Of a stretch of 64,000 nt of DNA, positions 62,733-64,000 are shown piece after piece (position 1 is the first letter of the stretch; the number at the start of each line of letters is the position of its first letter). The DNA is from Nisaea acidiphila (GTDB lineage Bacteria > Pseudomonadota > Alphaproteobacteria > Thalassobaculales > Thalassobaculaceae), in assembly GCF_024662015.1 (NCBI RefSeq), contig NZ_CP102480.1, positions 2,638,501-2,702,500 on the forward strand. Reading direction: 5' to 3'. The position numbers and the translations under genes are program-made. Below the pieces are notes generated by a model, which had not been told where the DNA came from, did no database searches, and was given only the letters and a program-made list of their open reading frames with translations.

Positions 62733-64000
62733 TCAGCCGTTCGCGCCGGCCAGGGTCAGGCCTTCCACAAGCACCGTCGGGGCATCCGTTCCATACTTGA
62801 AGGTGAGGTCGCTCGCCGGTTTCAGGTTCTTGAAGATCTCGCTCAGGTGCCCGGCGACGGTGATTTCGGAGACCGGATAGGTGAGCTCGCCGTTCTCGAT
62901 CCAGAACCCGCCCGCGCCGCGGCTGTAATCGCCGGTCACGGTGCTGACGCTGGAGCCCATCATGTCGGTGATGTAGAGCCCGGTGCCCACGGATTTGATC
63001 AGATCCTCGGGGCTGGTGTCGCCCGGCTCCAGAAAGAGATTGGTGGCCGACGGGCTCGGCGGCCCGCCGACGCCGCGGGAGGCCCGGCCGTTGCTCGACA
63101 TGCCGAGCTGGCGCGCGGTGGAGAGATCGAGCAGCCAGGAGGCGAGCCGCCCGTCCTCTACGATCATCAGCTTTTTCGACGCGAGACCCTCGGCGTCGAA
63201 CGGACGGGAGCGGAAACCGCGGTCGCGCAACGGGTCGTCGGCGATGCGGATGCCGTCGGCGAAGATCTGCTCGCCCATCTTGTCTTTCAGGAAACTGGTG
63301 CCGCGTGCGATCGACGCGCCGTTGATCGCGGAGGACAGATGTCCGAGGAGGGAGCGGCTGACCCTCGGGTCGAAAATGACTGGCACGCGCTGGGAGTTCG
63401 GCCGCTTCGGATTGAGGCGGCGGACCGTGCGCTCTCCGGCGCGGCGGCCGATCTCGGCCGGATCCTCGAGATCGGCGAAAAACACCTTGGCGGAATAATC
63501 GTAGTCCCGCTCCATGCCTTGGCCTTCGCCGGCGAGCAGGACGGCCGAGACGGAAAAGCTCGAACGGCGGTACTGGCCGGAAAACCCGTTGCTGGCCGCG
63601 ACCGCGACCTCGGTGGTGCTCCAACCCGCGTCGCCGCCTTCGGAATTGGTGATGCCTTCAACCGCGAGTCCGGCTTCCTCCGCCTTTGCGGCGAGTTCCG
63701 TCAGATCCTCGGCAGAGGGCTCATAGGGATCGAACATCTCGATCCCGGGGCGGTCTGTGGCGATCTCGGATGCGTCGGCGATGCCGGCAAAGGGATCTTC
63801 CGGAGCCACTTTCGCCATGGCGACGGCGCGTTCGACAAGCTCGTCGAGCGCGTCCGGCGCGGTGTCGGAGCCGGAAACCGAGGCCTGCTGCTTTCCGATC
63901 AGGACGCGCAGCCCGATATCGTTGCCTTCCGAACGTTCGATCGCTTCCGGTTTGCCGAGACGCTGCGACGCGGAGAGCGAACGCCCGGTCAGATGCACCG
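62733..64000 (-). CDS. pmbA: TldE/PmbA-family protease subunit (5' partial)
   Basis: The visible 421 or more residues match the PmbA/TldE partner of the TldD metalloprotease: ERSEGNDIGLRVLIGKQQASVS near the N-terminus, VPVIFDPRVSRSLLGHLSSAINGASIARGTS in the middle, and GTGLYITDMMGSSVSTVTGDYSRGAGGFWIENGE near the C-terminus. TldD/TldE degrades small unfolded peptides and matures some peptide natural products. The start lies beyond the window edge; no tldD is seen here. Confidence 0.9.
   Translation of the reverse strand, partial: VHLTGRSLSASQRLGKPEAIERSEGNDIGLRVLIGKQQASVSGSDTAPDALDELVERAVAMAKVAPEDPFAGIADASEIATDRPGIEMFDPYEPSAEDLTELAAKAEEAGLAVEGITNSEGGDAGWSTTEVAVAASNGFSGQYRRSSFSVSAVLLAGEGQGMERDYDYSAKVFFADLEDPAEIGRRAGERTVRRLNPKRPNSQRVPVIFDPRVSRSLLGHLSSAINGASIARGTSFLKDKMGEQIFADGIRIADDPLRDRGFRSRPFDAEGLASKKLMIVEDGRLASWLLDLSTARQLGMSSNGRASRGVGGPPSPSATNLFLEPGDTSPEDLIKSVGTGLYITDMMGSSVSTVTGDYSRGAGGFWIENGELTYPVSEITVAGHLSEIFKNLKPASDLTFKYGTDAPTVLVEGLTLAGANG

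Overview
The window is dense, GC-rich bacterial chromosome, about 90 percent coding, with no rRNA, tRNA, CRISPR array, prophage or transposase that I could recognise. Gene content points to an alphaproteobacterium of the Rhodospirillales type, probably marine and free living. The evidence is a B12-dependent class II ribonucleotide reductase with cobalamin genes close by, a membrane-anchored cytochrome c next to kdsB and pheA, Kdo and lipid A genes, a HAAT-type amino acid/amide ABC transporter, and a PlcP/Agt-like lipid-remodelling pair. The taxonomic call is inference from gene content, not from a marker gene.

Layout. 1-1.2 kb: C-terminal part of nrdJ. 1.3-5.2 kb: a thiamine-diphosphate enzyme and an acyl-CoA-dehydrogenase-fold protein in one operon, divergent from a LysR regulator with a clean T-N11-A box. 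The acyl-CoA dehydrogenase carries the residue changes of 3-sulfinopropanoyl-CoA desulfinase. 5.3-9.2 kb: a porin, a D-2-hydroxyacid dehydrogenase and a gamma-glutamyltransferase-fold hydrolase lacking the glutamate-binding residues. 9.2-13 kb: cobU, a small membrane protein, a candidate sRNA, cobD and a MATE pump. 13-22.4 kb: housekeeping and assorted genes (GST, leucyl aminopeptidase, MarR, hydroxyacid dehydrogenase, SET-domain methyltransferase, hisN-like phosphatase, cytochrome c, kdsB, pheA, YciI, Gfo/Idh/MocA oxidoreductase). 22.4-24.2 kb: the most accessory-looking stretch, with two copies of a composite repeat bracketing an hxlR-type regulator with twin palindromic operators, then an AT-richer small membrane protein.

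24.3-31.3 kb: a two-subunit class I fumarase, a surface-antigen-like protein, a DUF3422 protein and an unusual succinate dehydrogenase/fumarate reductase operon in the order B-anchor-anchor-A. 31.3-39.2 kb: an amidohydrolase, a nitroreductase and a complete branched-chain amino acid/amide ABC transporter. 39.2-46.8 kb: GFA protein, rsmD, an RluB-type pseudouridine synthase, tadA, a sirtuin, an SDR, membrane proteins, a lipoprotein, a DMT transporter and a GNAT acetyltransferase. 47-52 kb: acetoacetyl-CoA synthetase and a c-di-GMP group (a DgcZ-like cyclase that has lost most zinc ligands, a 91-residue protein, and an EAL-CBS-GGDEF protein). 52.3-59 kb: purD, xseA, an M23 peptidase, and an envelope operon lpxK-waaA-DUF374 acyltransferase. 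59-64 kb: a PlcP/Agt-like phospholipid-remodelling pair divergent from a diacylglycerol-kinase-family gene, a YHS protein and a partial TldE/PmbA protease.

An 82-bp palindromic repeat with CGTCAT ends occurs in four full copies and as two single-arm fragments in intergenic gaps. Assignments come from reading translations and motifs. No database search or alignment was run, and comparisons with named proteins are from memory.
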